Shown: piece by piece, positions 9,600 through 22,076 of the stretch
Position numbering within the stretch: position 1 is the first letter of the stretch
Layout: the number at the start of each line of letters is the position of its first letter
Origin: Aplectana chamaeleonis
Lineage: Eukaryota > Nematoda > Chromadorea > Rhabditida > Cosmocercidae
NCBI GenBank assembly: GCA_029168955.1
Contig: JAPDOI010000010.1
Coordinates: forward strand, 2,813,001-2,877,000
Length of the DNA stretch: 64,000 nt
Direction of reading: 5' to 3'
Notes under the pieces: generated by a model
The model's database searches: none
What the model was told of the DNA's origin: nothing
The model's input: the letters and a program-made list of their open reading frames with translations, nothing else
Made by a program: the position numbers and the translations under genes

Positions 9600-11990
9600 A
9601 CGGAAACCATATATTTCTCATATGCACTGTAGCCAACGCGGTAAGTATGCACTGGGCCTTAGTGTCTGTTGGTTAGCATACAACATCGCAAGCAAGGCAA
9701 GGGGTAGAAACAACTCTCTCAAATCGAATGTTCCAGGCGATTCATCATGATGACGTCGGTGTAGATAATGGTTGAAGACTTCTCAACGTCAGCAAGTTTA
9801 TCTTGTGGCATCATACAGCGCGCGTCAAATGTATAGGAAATCCTCATACTAGATAACCTCACCAGGCAGAAAACTAGGAATTTCCTGGCACTGGAGCATA
9901 TTTTTGCTCAGAAAAGTTTATTCCGAAAAATCACAACAGTTTTATGTATGGTAGGGTCATTTGATACGCCGAATTTGAATTTCGCATCCAAGTCGAACCA
10001 CAAAGTCCGAATTGGTGCAAAGCCTCGACGTTTTTACATTCGTTAACCTTGACGCGAGTTGTAGCTTCTCCTTCCCTTACTGAAGAGCACGGGGAGGAGC
10101 ACTGCCGTTATTTTTTAAATTTTTATACCGATGTTCATTGTTTGCACTGTCTTTCTCACAATGTACACAGTGCAGAAATCACACATTGCGGGCTCCGAGC
10201 ATCATCGCGAGGGAGTGCGAGCATACGACAGAAAGCATGTATGATACTCTACAGATACTTTTCTGGGAAGCTCGCGGAAGAAGTGCGTCAAAGTGCGAAA
10301 TTTCCCCGACTAATCACGGCATCATACTTGTTCCAAATCGAATCATCTGATAAGAAGCAGACTGTTTCAATGGGATAGGAAGTCGAATTCTCAGTCTGAA
10401 AGTCAGAGAATCGAAAAAGTGCGATTTCCGACTACAGTCGGCAACGGGCAACTGCGCGAGGTGTGACACAGGAGGAGGGTTGCACTCTTCGAGATTCGGG
10501 AGGAAAATGGAACTTCCGACCAAGAATCAGTGGCCGTACTGGGGGTGCGTCAAGCGCCTTGGAAAGTGTGCGGAACCCAACTGGGGGTGCGTCAAGTGAT
10601 AAAAATTGTAGAAATGATATAAATGACAGTGTCATTCACTCCGACAGCCTTTAAAATTCGTACACTAACTCGTGGGTGTATGGTACTTTGAACAGTTTCG
10701 TCTCGAGTGTCGTTCAAGGTCAAGTAGATCAAATCGTTGATACATAAAAAATCAATATACGAGTTTTTCGCTCAAACAAGAGCTCCGCGAGCCGCGCAGG
10801 TGATGGAGGCTGCTCACAACCGAGAAAAAGGTCGAGCAAAGTGGACTCATAGACGCAAAGCTGAAGCCAGGGATTGATATTCCACCCAGAAGGGAAAATC
10901 ATTATCGCACTTGTGTAATTTGTGATCTTATCTTGCCATTTACGGTCAAACATGCCATATTCGCTGCTTATCGCCCTCGTGGATATACGCTCATAATCAG
11001 GTTCGTACAGTTCTTTAATATTTTACCCTCAGGGATGTTTTCAGGGCAAAAATTAGGTCGTTTACAGCAAAATGCGAAATACTTGTGCTTTCTGTCCAGT
11101 AGGAATAATACTGCATTGTATTGTACTTACCGTTCATGAAGATGTTGTAGTAGAAATATTTATTTAATAATGTAGTAAAAGTAATACTGTAGTAGGAATA
11201 TAAGTAAATAAATTATTGTTAAGTAGGCTTAGTACTGGGGGTCAAGGGGAGATCGTTCTAGTGTGGGTGGTCCCAGATAATGGTCGATTTGTGATTGGAC
11301 CGTTTGAATTCCTTTAGGCCGCCCTGATTGGCCTATTCAAAATATTTAGCGTTTGCGCCAGATCTATTGACGCGAAGCTTTTCTGCTAGTTCGTCAGGTG
11401 GGGGGTCAGGCAGTTTTCTCTACTTCCTCGTGGCACGTGGCGACGTTTTCTCATTACTTCTCTCCCGGCTGCCGCTTCCTCATCGCGTGCGCCGTAATCT
11501 GATTCGTTAGCGTAGCAGTAGAAATTCTAGAGGAACGCAGCGCCTTAGAACGCCTCTCGTCGCCGCATCTGTCTTTTGGTTCTCGGTAGTTGGCCGCACT
11601 AGAATTGGAGGTCTGACAAGCTAGGACCAGCTCGTCATATAATCTACTAGTTCAGTCAAACACTTCGTAGTTCTCAACAAATGCTTCTTGTAAGCTTGTG
11701 TCTCGCACTCCCAATTGTCGTGTCGTGCACTATCTTACCCGTACATTTCTGCCGTAGGCTCGAGACCAACACGATACGAACTACGAAAAAATACCATGCT
11801 GGTGATGCTCTCTGTCTAGATAGATATTAGAGCTATTGATCACACTGCTGCGTTGAAGTTATATAACGAGAACTTGTGCACACGCCGGTTCATTTGCCTG
11901 CGGCATTTTAAAGAAGCGGTACGACATTAATTTGTAGCTTTCGAATAACATTTGAGACCCGAATTTTGGTGTTAGGCTACATTCATTGGA
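9600..11990. other. long non-coding stretch
   Basis: No recognisable gene. A 17-base motif, ACTGGGGGTGCGTCAAG, occurs twice, at about 10538 and 10580. A run of short ORFs between 10049 and 10654 has no family resemblance. Confidence 0.4.
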
Positions 11991-11999
11991 AAGAAGACA

Positions 12000-14932
12000 T
12001 TGGAGCTAGTCAACTGTGAACTGCCTAATGGTCCATTCTCAGCGCCAAGCCACGTGCTCGACCATATTCTTGCCGCGTTGCTTCCATACGTGGACACACT
12101 TGACGTATCCTATCCTTATTAATACAATACGGCCTCTGGTCCACACCACCTTAGCATCCGTACCTAAGGAGTTCATGGAGTCTTTGGCCACAAGCCACAA
12201 TTTTGCCACCCTGAACTGTCGATCGCTGTCGAGTGATATCCAAGAAACTGCGCCATCCAGACTTCTGAGCTATTTCCATGCACCGTTTGCTGCTTTGCAG
12301 GTAACCCGCCTCAAGGATAGACCCGTCATCAGCGTCGGAGAGTACACCATCTACTGCAGTAACGCTGACGATAGGAGAGTGGGAGGCTGTGCAATAGCTG
12401 TAAGGAAGGATTTCAATGGTATGGTCAAGGAGTTTGGCTCAACGTCGTGTCGGAATGCATTTGTACGACTGCGGGATCACAGAGGATTCAATCTGTGGAT
12501 AGCGAGTGCTCATACGCCCACTGAAACCGCCGAGGACAATTTGAAGGATGCGTTCAATGAGGAACTCAACACGTTGCTGGCCAGGATACCTTGTCAACAT
12601 GCTGTTGTCGTGGGGATTGACGCAAATGCGAAGATGGGACTGGATCAGGAATCCTCAGTTAGTGGTTCTACCCAGTGGAGCAAACATCGGACAATGACTA
12701 CCGTCTTGTCGACTTTTGTGAACGCAGTGGTCTGATTATTGCATGGACATTCGAGAGGAATCATCGCCGCCATCAGCTTACGTGGCATGGACCAACCCAG
12801 CTATCTCCAGGAGAGCAGCGGAAGCGGAAGATGACAACTTTGAAACTACAGCTTGACTATGTCCTGACGAGCAATATTCCACTATCGGGCATTCGAAGAT
12901 CTCGAGCTGTGTGGGATGTGGCATTCGATTCGGATCACCGTCCTGTTCTGTTAAACTTCACTGCGAGGATTCATAAGAGGAAGCGAAAGGCTCAGCCTCT
13001 CCAGAGGATAGACATGACAAGTCTCAGAGATGAAGAGTGCAGAATGAATTTTCGACAAGGCGTTTCTATTCACATCGGAGTACGGACTAAGAAGAAACTT
13101 TGCGACGCGGATTCTTTTGTCAAGTGCATCCAGGACGCTTCGAAAGAGGCACTCTCGGTTGTACAGCCTAAGAAGAAGTTTGCCTACGTCTCAGAAGGAA
13201 CAACATATACCTACAACAGAGTATGTGCTCTCCGAACTGCAGGAAACTTCGTGGAGGAGAAGCGTCTGAGGAGTATGTTGCGTCGGCAGCTTCAAAGTGA
13301 CGGCGAACGAGAGTGGACGTGTAGAGCTAAGGAGTTCGAGAAGGCTTGGGAGAAGAAGAATCCAAGGAAAGCCTACACGTTGCTGCGACAGTATAGCGGG
13401 AAGATGAAGGGATGTTCTCCTGTCTTGAACACTACCAATGGAGTTGCAGTTGGTGATGCGTCGTTGCCAATATGGAAGGATTACTTCAGTTCACTACTGA
13501 ATCGTCCACCGCCATCAGTACCTGAGCTCCCGCATGTTCAGAGAGCACATTACGATGTCAGTGAGGAACCGCCGACTGAGGCTGAAGTTTTGAATTGTGT
13601 CGGGAAAATGAAGAATGGAAAGGCAGGTGGAGATGACAACATCACTGCTGAAATGCTGAAAGCTCTTCCTCCGTCTGGGATTCGTGAAATGACCAACACC
13701 ATCCGTGCCATATTGACGAGCGAAAGGATACCCGATTCGTGGAGACATGCGCTCATCGTACCTCTTCACAAAAAGCTATCCGTCACGGATCGTAAGAACT
13801 ACAGAGAAAATCTCTCTACTTCGTGTCATGTACAAGGTTTTAGAACGTATCATTCTCGAGCGACTTATCAAACATCGTGAAAGAACGAACAGAGATAAGC
13901 AAGCCGGTTTCCGACCTGGAAGATCGACCATCGACCAAGTGTTCGTCGTGAGAAGAGTAATTGAATCGTGGCAGCGGTATTCGAAGCCATTACAGCTTGC
14001 TTTTTTGAACTTTGAAGCCGCGTTCGACTCTCCTCATCGTGATCGATTGCTCAATGCTCTGCGAGCAGATGGAGTCCCGGAAAAGTATGTTCGGTTAATC
14101 GAGGACATGAACAAAGGAACAACAGAAGCAGTTCGTACACCAACTTCGACGGGAGTTTGTGTGGATGGACAACGTATCGAACTGGTGGATGATTTCTGTT
14201 ATTTGGGCTGTTTGCTGAGAAACGATGGTAGTTATGCAGCGGATATTCGACAACGATGTGCGAAAGCTACGTCTGCTTTCAATTCTCTAGCCAAGTGTTT
14301 GTGGTCTACCACCATCGCGAAGGAAGTCAAGTTGCGCGTCTACCAATCCGCTATTCACCCTATCATGATGTACGGATCGGAGACGTGGGCAGCACCGAAG
14401 ACGCAGATGGAAAGGTCGGATTGCACGGAGAGGAAGCTTTTTAGGCGTTTGCTTGGATATTTCTGACCGCGTGTATGCCATAACGAAGACCTTTACAAGG
14501 AAATCAACGCAGTACATCAACGCTTGTCACGAGGGAGGTGCCAGTATCTCCTAACGCCATCTCAAGCAGCAATGGAAAGTCGACTTCGACTGCTCGGGCA
14601 TATACTAAGAAGAACGCCGGATCGTCTCGTACAACACGCTTCAAGAATGCTTCCAAATCCCGTCTGGAAACGGCCACCTTGGCGTAGGCGAAAGTTCTGG
14701 ACGGATGTGGTTAAAGAGGATTTGAAGTCACTCGGCATCGAAAGACAGTTCAGGCGCGATGTTTCGTTTCGCAGGAAATGGAGTAGTGACAGCTGGATTG
14801 AATGTGTCCAAATTGTGGCTGAAAACCGTGAAAAATGGACACGGCTGACTACTAGGACGGCACACCTCGGTGAAGATGCGGAATGACCGCTTCAGGCGAA
14901 AGCCACCCGATTAAGTAAGTCAAGTAAGTCAA
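12000..14932 (+). mobile_element. RTE-type non-LTR retrotransposon (LINE), dead copy
   Basis: The element carries one ORF with an apurinic-type endonuclease then a reverse transcriptase, a short 3' UTR, and a 3' tail of short tandem repeats (GTAAGTCAA units at about 14909-14932). That tail form is typical of RTE-clade elements. The 5' boundary is uncertain: coding resemblance begins at about 12175. It lies just upstream of the DDE transposase-like gene at 15.4 kb. Confidence 0.88.
12016..14886 (+). pseudogene. LINE endonuclease/reverse transcriptase with internal deletion, frameshifts and stop
   Basis: The endonuclease domain spans about 12190-12960, with NFATLNCRSLSS, VGIDANAKMG and the terminal SDHRPVLLNF box. 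RT follows, with KMKNGKAGGDDNITAEML near 13610, LIVPLHKK near 13755, FRPGRSTIDQVF near 13910 and LNFEAAFDS near 14010. Directly after AVRTPTSTG (about 14150) the frame jumps to DGQRIELVDDFCYLGC, which in the family lies well beyond the catalytic YADD box. The palm with that box is therefore deleted. There are frameshifts near 12690 (frame 1 to 3) and 13805 (3 to 1), and a stop at 14464-14466 inside LLGYF. The C-terminal end with RTAHLGEDAE is intact at 14886. Confidence 0.9.
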
Positions 14933-14976
14933 TTATAACAATGCCGATATCAATTATCAGGGGTGTTGACGGTTCA

Positions 14977-15096
14977 GGCACGACGAATGCTGACATCAAG
15001 TGTTCTATCACATTTTTACGAGAAGTATGGGGACGATGCATTGAGGCCTTCATCAGTGACCGGAGTGCCAGGTTGTCGAAAGAGAAAAGCGTCATT
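14977..15096 (+). other. candidate 5' exon of the transposase gene that follows
   Basis: An acceptor-like gttcag is followed by an open stretch including SVLSHFYEKYGDDALRPSS. Kolobok-type genes often begin with a separate DNA-binding exon, but I cannot recognise a complete THAP or similar domain here. It may be chance. Confidence 0.2.
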
Positions 15097-15390
15097 GCAA
15101 GTTAGTAGGCTTGACGCTTTCCAAGTAACGATGCAACAATGCGCTCATTCCAAAATCTGCGAGACCCACGAGTTCACAGAAGTTTCTTGAACGAATCCCC
15201 TAAAATATTTTGTATGGGCATATTCTGCCAGATTACCACAGTATCTTTCCGGGTTTTACAAGACACCTCACGTGATGTTTCATAAAGATTTCTGTATTCA
15301 AAGGGCTGCAAAATTATATACGAATAGGCGATTCAACCTTTTTTTCATATTTAACGCTGCTAACAAGTTGCGCGTCACAATGACACAACG

Positions 15391-16163
15391 ATGCTAAACC
15401 AGTTCAGTTTTTCACACCAACAGAATCGTGTCGCAATGAAGCAGAACATGGTACGTTCTCATGAACCCCAGTACGTAATTTTTAGGGTGATCTGCATGCG
15501 GTCTTCTGATGAAGAAGACGTTTACGATGGCACGGACCATGCTGGTGTCAGCGCTAGTGAAAGTAATGAACATGACGAACTCGATTCGCCTTCCGATGGA
15601 GACGAGCCAATGCACTCATCGGACGACTATCATTCGGAGGACGAGTCGTCGATGGACTCTGAAGAGATCTTAGAGCTGGGAAAAACGGATGCTGCCCTCC
15701 TAGAAAAACACTTCTTGATTGAAGGGGCCAAACTTATGGAGCTCTTTCGCTTTTCCCGGCTTGTGGGGCTTCGATATCGGCTGAGCAACGCTTTGTGCGC
15801 TTGCGCGCGAGTGGAACTGCTCCTGTCGTTGAGTACGTGTGTCTTTCGTGCTCAGCCCAGGAAAAGAGACGATTTGAAGGCCAAGACAAGGCAGTTGCCC
15901 ACGTCAGAGAACGGATGTTCCGCGGCAACTTAGAGGCGGCAGTGGCTGCAATAACTACAGGGACCCGATTCGTGGTACGTGCGAACTCGTTTTAGTACTT
16001 CTGACGAGCTAACCTTTTTGTATTATTTGAACTTCAGGAACTGCAGCGATGGGCGCAAGAAGTCAAAATTGCCTGTTTTCGAAAAAAACGTTTTTTTATA
16101 AAGTGTTCTCCTGGGCTGCCCCTGCCATCGAGCGGGTGTACATGGTCGAACAGCAGCGAGTTC
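15391..16163 (+). pseudogene. DDE transposase-like gene (Kolobok-like, tentative), 5' half
   Basis: The first part of a cut-and-paste transposase gene is interrupted at 16164 by a Tc1-like element. An acidic segment (DSPSDGDEPMHSSDDYHSED region, 15510-15670) leads into LEKHFLIEGAKLMELF. A one-base frameshift near 15748 separates this from ACGASISAEQRFVRLRAS and YVCLSCSAQEKRRFEG, a probable Cys-pair zinc region. A short intron runs from about 15975 (gtacgt) to 16037 (ttcag), then ELQRWAQEVKIACF. Another shift in an A/T run near 16085 leads to AAPAIERVYMVEQQRVL, which continues in frame across the Tc1 insertion at 23387. The family name rests on the downstream half. Confidence 0.65.
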
Positions 16164-16165
16164 TA

Positions 16166-16353
16166 CAGTGCGTCGCATAAGTATACGTACACCCTCAGAT
16201 TTCATAGTTGGACGATTCCAACGAAGTTTCAAGCATCGGCACCGATCTCTATGTTTTTCGCTATGTGGAAAACGGTAGGTCACATTGTAGGAAGGCAAAT
16301 CGTACAGTTTTTATTTTTTCACATACAGAAGTTCATTTTTTAGCCGTCGCATA
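16166..16353 (+). repeat. left terminal inverted repeat of Tc1-like element
   Basis: It aligns to the reverse complement of 23197-23384 over about 185 bases. The inner motif copy GCCGTCGCATA is cut at 16353 by the nested element; the rest of the motif (AGTATACGAAC) resumes at 21969. Confidence 0.9.
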
Positions 16354-16434
16354 CTCAGATACTCGCGGCTTAGTAAGGCAGCACGAGGGGATTACTAACG
16401 CATTTACTCGTCGAGGTGTAAGCCCCTTTCGTTC

Positions 16435-16665
16435 CCCCAACTGCTGCCCAGGGCAGCACGTAGTGTCCTCTTGCTCCGCTCACTGCCCCAACTGCTGCTC
16501 GTATGGTTGCCCCACCTGCTGCTACAGTCGCCCCAACTGCTCCAGTCGTCGCCCCAACTGCTGCTCGTCATTGTGGCCCCAACTGCTGCTCCTCATTATG
16601 ACCCCAACTGCTGCTCTTCTCTCCCCAACTGCTGCTCTTTATTCTCGCCCCAACTACTGCACCTC
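16435..16665 (+). repeat. imperfect minisatellite, CCCCAACTGCTGCTC core
   Basis: About ten diverged copies of a 15-base core are separated by variable 5-9 base spacers, directly inside the left end of the 5.6 kb element. The CTGCTGC core matches the AGCAGC-rich subterminal zone at the right end in inverted sense. It may be a set of subterminal protein-binding repeats rather than neutral satellite. Confidence 0.8.
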
Positions 16666-16689
16666 ATTTATAATCTTTTCTTTTTTCTT

Positions 16690-18804
16690 ATAATTTTCAT
16701 TTCGCAGGTGATATGTCGCTTTCAGCAGCAGCGCTGCAGCGACCCATCAAAGATAAAGACCCCAGTGGGGCCTATTAATATCCCTCACGCGAGTTTCATT
16801 CTTGATTATAACCTTTGATCTTCGCCACCGATCGAGGAAATGATGCTCGCATTGCCGACTGTCTCATGCCCATGTAAGGCTGCCTCGTATCTGGCACGAG
16901 TTTGCGAGGGCCATTCAACACAGGCCTCGGTCGGTAGTGAATGTGAGTGTCTCAAAAACATTCCTCAACAGAGATATTCTCTATCCCTAGACAAGAATCT
17001 ATTTCCACTCGGTTTTGGGACCGTAAAGATAGGAATTAGGCGCAATATTCTGTTTTTCTCGATTTTAAAGACGAATCATGGCTTTCTTTGGGAAAAAAGT
17101 TATACCCACATATTCCAAAGATGAAACCTTCCTCAAAATTTTCTTAATTCACTGAAATTCGCACTGGTTAGAGGAATGCCTTGGGCGAACGGCATTGCAA
17201 ATATCAGAGTATCCATCATTTGGCGATCTCTCTAAAATGGTGATTTTTTTCTTCAGAAAAGCAATGATTCAATGAAAATGTTTTTCTTCTTTCGAAATTA
17301 TTGTCGTGAACTTTCTCAGGATGGTTTAAAATTGTTGAATTAAATGCAAAGTAAATTCAGAGAATTAAATGCAAAGTAAATTTAGAACTGTCTGCTTTGA
17401 ATATTGTGAGCATCGTGTTTTTCGTGAAGAAAACGTATTGGCCATTTCGTTCCATTTTCGGCAAACCATTGCCGCTCAGCATTTGAAAAATACAAGTCCT
17501 CGTTGTCCTTGTCCAAAACCAAAAAATTATGTTTCACTGGAAAATGCGAGTCAAGTTCAAAGTCATGAAAACGAATTTGAAAGTAAGAACGTGATTTTAC
17601 AAAGTTCTCGACACATACCTTCAAGATTTGAAAAAAAACTCAGATTGTTCTAGAATCTTGTAGAACGCACTGAATAAATTATTTCAAAAGATTTGAACAT
17701 TTCTCAAATTTTCGGTCGGTTCCACACAACTATCATCCTATGAGAATGACGACTCATCATTTTTTTCAGTATAATTCATCAGCCTTTAACCGAGCTGAAC
17801 CATTCACATTGCTCGCAAGGAACTATTTTACCCGAGTGTACCATCTCAAACCTAACGAAAATCCTTTTTTTCTAGACGGCGTTCGATTTGATGATCAATA
17901 AAATACCAGATTTTTGGAAGACTTGGTGCAACAAAGAAGTGAATTTTGCATAAAATTACCACATTTGAGGTGGCCGCGCAGGTGAACAGGTAAATCGCTC
18001 ACGCTGGGAACTGAAAAGTGTACGGGCAAGACCCCAGACTCAGACCGTGCCAAAAACTCCGCGTCCCGCCGAGCGCATGTTGCGGCGCCCCACCCTGCTT
18101 ATCCGATCCGAAAGCTCTTTTGAATGCATTCTTCCTGGATTTCGATGGAAATGATTAGAAATCACCAAAACATGTTTGGTAATATGCATATTTCCTAGTT
18201 TACTACAGATTAAATGTTTTATGTGCTCTCTATTTTTAGTCTCATGTGAACAACCTAATCTTTGGGGTACTTCTATAGAGCTCAGGATTTCTATTATCAA
18301 AAACAGCGGAATACTGAGACATGGAGAAATATAGCGGTGCACTCCCAATCATTTAATGATATGCTTACCGATTAAAAAGACAGTAGCGCCCTAAATCCTT
18401 GCGATGGCATACTGTCTCATGAAAAAGGACGTTTTTGGTGGATCTTAGAATAGATTTTGAGTAGAGTATTGGTGGTTAAAGTTTAGCGAGTAGGAATAGG
18501 CACGCATCCCCCGAAATCTAAATTTGCGTACGATACTGATGAAGCAGTCCTCACACTTTCTTTGCTTACATAACTATTCCCCAATTTGATATCCGTTCTG
18601 TGTCTTTTCTGGAAGATGGCTGCAAAGATACTCGACTTCATTTGTGGTTTGCTTTCCCTTCATACAGGCTTCTGGCAAACTTTCTCATATGCGACAGTAC
18701 ACTCTATACGAATTCGACATGGATAATTCGTAATGCGTCGTCTCAGAAAACGCGGTGAGAACACCTAACCCCCCCACCCCTCACCAAACAAGCGGTTGTG
18801 TACC
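16690..18804. other. AT-rich non-coding interior of the 5.6 kb element
   Basis: Many short ORFs but none recognisable. No repeats seen at this scale. Confidence 0.4.
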
Positions 18805-19284
18805 TTGAAGTCACACTACACCCTCAGATATGAATTTTGTGATTTTTATTTGATTGTCTAGTAGACCCCTCTTTTATAAGACGTGCCAAGTGCGAGATCT
18901 CAATTCCTCGGAATAAGCGAGATATAGGCGACCACCGTAGGCCCGACCTCCTTCGCTCACCACCACGGGCCACACCCCTAACCAGATTTCCAAACTCTGT
19001 AGCGACTAGATGAATGACTGAATTCTCAACAAATCGTCGTTCTTCGCACCATAGCCAGACTGTCTCCTTATCCTGGCTCGCTCTCGGGCAACGATTGCAA
19101 ATGAAGAGAAGAGACAATTCATCCGCCAATTTTTCACCCTTTAATTATAGGCATCTTTAATAAGCCATAACTCTGTTCATAGGGTCTTGGACGAAAAAGA
19201 GATAGCCCTGTGATCAGAGTGTGACCCTCCTCAAGACCAGCATAAAAACAAAAAAATCATCTTCTGGGTGTTCTGTGCCTTTAA
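18805..19284 (-). mobile_element. TTAA-type MITE, family 1, about 480 bp
   Basis: Inverted copy of the elements at 39186-39677 and 47749-48239. The right end reads CTGTGCCTTTAA and the left end is a mutated counterpart (TTGAAGTCACACTACACCCT). Interior landmarks shared with the other copies include the purine-rich TTGCAAATGAAGAGAA region and CATAACTCTGTTCATAGGG. Confidence 0.8.
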
Positions 19285-19461
19285 AGGCAGCTTCCTTTTT
19301 TTTAAGGCGGAAATCCTCATTTGGGGTTTTCTTCACATTCCAATGTTTGAACCAAGTGGAGATAGCGAAACTTGAGACCTCAATGTCGCGCATTTATAAT
19401 GATATAAGCTCGTCAAAACTGCTCCGTGGTCTGAAAAGGCGTCATCTGACATGGGGGTAAG

Positions 19462-20723
19462 CGTTATGCCCGAAATGGGCGGGGCAGGGGCGGAGTCGGC
19501 TGTCACCACCTACCCAGGTGGCCGGTCGTAAACGAGGTGTGAACGAAGGTGCGAGGAACGCAATTATAGCGTCACTCTCACTACGGCCGCTTGGACCAAC
19601 TAACGAGCTACGCAAGCCAATCGATCCAATTTTATAAAGGTTGCTATAAAGGTAACTGTTTCTAGAAACATCTGATTACCAATCTTGTATTATCATTATC
19701 ATCATTAAATATTATGTGCACCTTAAAAATAGATGTCCCTCTATATTTCTATATACATATTTCTATATGTGGTTCTATTACAAATACTACAACTTCCAAA
19801 AAAGAACTACACAGATTTTCCCGAGTTATGGTAGAAAGACGCTTTAGTTGCCCACTTTGGCGTTTTCGCCCCTTTTTTCCCTGAATAGCAGCGGTATTGT
19901 ACCAAATGACTCAAAAATTCGAAAAACCGAATAAACTACTAAAGACTCGATATGAAAAAAGAACATTGTCCAAACCCTCGAGTGAATCAAATATGAATCG
20001 ATTAAAAAAATTAAAAAAAGGGAAAACTGAATTCATTAACAAGGAAGGCTTGCTCAAATACTATTCAGAGCGCAATTTTAATTTATTGTAGGGGAAGGAC
20101 AATGCTCCAATATTACATACTCAGAATCGGCTAAATGCCTAACAAGAGACCACTATAACTCATACTAACCATTAAGAATGAAATGTACTTTTCTAGAACC
20201 ATTTTTGGACGTAAATCCGAATATGCCCATAGCAGCTGCCTAGACTCACACTGGAAGAAGTTGGAGGGTAGAATATGTACGAAAATCAGAGAAAAAATGC
20301 CCATAACTTTTTTTACAATGAATCTAGGCAGCTGCGATTGGCATATTCGGACTTTACGTCCAAAAATGGCTCTAGAAAAGCATATTTCATTTGAAATGGT
20401 TAGTATGGCTTAGAGTAAGTAGTTCCCTTGGGAGAGATTCACAGAAGTTTTTTTTAAAGCACGGGCCATTTATGTAGGTACTGTCGCAGACGAACCGAAT
20501 CGAATCACTCCTTTACGGTCGATATTGTCCTATCTCACCACTTTTCAATTTTCTCTCCTTTTTTCTCCTCGTCATTTGGCTTGAATGGCTTGTTAATTGG
20601 TCGACGCTGTCGTAGTGAGCGCAACGCTATAATTGCTTTGCTCGCGCCTCCGTTTACGACTAGCCACCTGGGCAATTGGTGACAGCCGACTCCGCCCCCG
20701 CTCCGCTCATTTCGGGCATAACG
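19462..20723. mobile_element. 1.26 kb foldback element with about 160-bp inverted arms
   Basis: The left arm starts CGTTATGCCCGAAATGGG and the right arm ends with the inverse of CGTTATGCCCGAAATGAG. Matching continues through GGCGGAGTCGGCTGTCACCA, AGTCGTAAACG and AATTATAGCG to about 19625 and 20575. The interior is AT-rich with a nested MITE at 20160-20409. No transposase. Confidence 0.8.
20160..20409. mobile_element. 250-bp palindromic MITE nested in the foldback
   Basis: The left arm has CATACTAACCATT then CTTTTCTAGAACCATTTTTG and GGACGTAAATCCGAATATGC; the right arm mirrors it. Only about 110 bases of loop separate the arms. Confidence 0.78.
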
Positions 20724-21369
20724 CAGCACACATTGAGGAACAGAAGCGCCACGACAGGTTCCGACAGCCCGCGAAACTTCAAAAGTTTATTTTCTTTATT
20801 CCGAGAGATCCTCGTTCAAACCTCTATATTTAGAGCTTCTTGTTTTAGAGAATTTTTGACAACAGAGAGGCGAAAAGAATTGCGGAACCTAAAAAGTTAA
20901 GGGGCTAAACCAATTTAGACGTTCAAATTTTCGACATTGGTGTATTACACAATACACACCGAACAGACGTATTTAAAGGAAGCTGAATGCTACGGGATTT
21001 TCAAACGAGTTTTTCTCCGAAGCTTGCGTATTTTGGGTGGCCTCTTTGCGATATGTCACAACCTGGTAGGCCTGTCTGCCCCAAAAAAAGAATACTGTTC
21101 TTTGCGCGTACGCTGCCTTTAAGGTATTCCTTGTGATATGGCTGGAGATCGATTGGTTGTGTTAACTCTAACTCGAAGTTGAACAGGCTATAAAACAGCG
21201 AAAGGCACTTGGTTCCTACGCGTGCTGGTGGGGAACGAAGGTTAGAGACAGTGAGGGAGCGTAGGGCAGACGGAGGCCGAGGCGTGGCGCGCCCCGCTCC
21301 CACATCGAATGACGTGAATTACGACGTTTTATAGAGGGTATGGGAGTAGGGGATGTGCCCGCTTAGAAG

Positions 21370-21966
21370 CGAAGAACTCTTCATGCTGATTATGACTGTG
21401 CTTGTAGCTACCCGAGTGGACCACTGTTGAACAATGTTACCACACGGTGCTGGCCGCAACAGAGAGCAGCATCTGAGGAGACGAATGGAGAACGAGGGCA
21501 GCACTCCTCAAGCAGGAGCTCGTCCACTTGTGCTGCCCTCGCTATTACACTGGAGGCGAGAGCCAACTGTGCTTCTTCACAACCACACAATCGTCTGAGA
21601 TGAAGATTGAACGATTGCTTCAATTCCATACACCTTGCTTGGGAGGAAAAAAGAGAAATGGTGAATGGACATATAGCTAATCAGATGTCTATATGTGCAT
21701 GCTTAAAGAACTCCCCATGCTGATTGTAAATATGCTCGTAGCTGTCCAAACGGACCACTTTGAGCAATGTTACCCCACTACGATTGCCACAAAAAAGAGC
21801 AGCAGCTGAGGCGACAAATGGAGGACGAGGGCAGCACGTGCTGCTAAGAGCAGCTTAAAGGCAGCACGTGCTGCTCGAGCAGCAGCTCTTCCCCTCGTGC
21901 TGCCCTCGCTATCCTCGTCGAGGTGAAAGCCTATTGTGCTCCATTACGACCCCGCGATCCTCTGAG
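21370..21966 (+). repeat. duplicated right end of the 5.6 kb element
   Basis: Two diverged copies of one subterminal region lie in tandem (about 21370-21604 and 21708-21966). Both contain AAGAACT..CATGCTGATT, GTAGCT..CCGA-like, CAATGTTACC and GAGGGCAGCA, and both end with an ATC..CTGAG terminus (caatcgtctgag and cgatcctctgag). The inner copy may be an older end of the same element or a second element truncated by the insertion. Confidence 0.7.
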
Positions 21967-22076
21967 TAAGTATACGAACTCTTCAGAGAAACGAAATTTT
22001 GGTACAAGAGACATACGAAATAATCCTGTTTTAGGCGGGATAGTAAAGAATGTAGTTGTATGCGTAAATTATCATC

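Larger units (their letters stand above)
16354..21966. mobile_element. 5.6 kb element of unrecognised family with TA target duplication
   Basis: It begins CTCAGATACTCGCGG and ends with the inverse of CTCAGAGGATCGCGG. It is bounded by TA at 16352-16353 and 21967-21968, and removing it restores the Tc1 inner motif exactly. The subterminal 80 bases also correspond between ends (GGCAGCACGAGGGG and CTCGTCGAGGTG appear in inverted orientation). Both ends are rich in AGCAGC/GCTGCT. No transposase ORF is visible. The interior holds a minisatellite, a TTAA-type MITE (18805-19284), a foldback (19462-20723) and a duplicated right end. Family assignment is open: TA target and short TIRs would fit several superfamilies. 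Confidence 0.85.

Noticed and set aside
16435..16665. Possible CRISPR array from the regularly spaced CCCCAACTGCTGCTC units
   Set aside because: Spacers are 5-9 bases and variable, repeats are imperfect, and the context is a eukaryotic transposon end.
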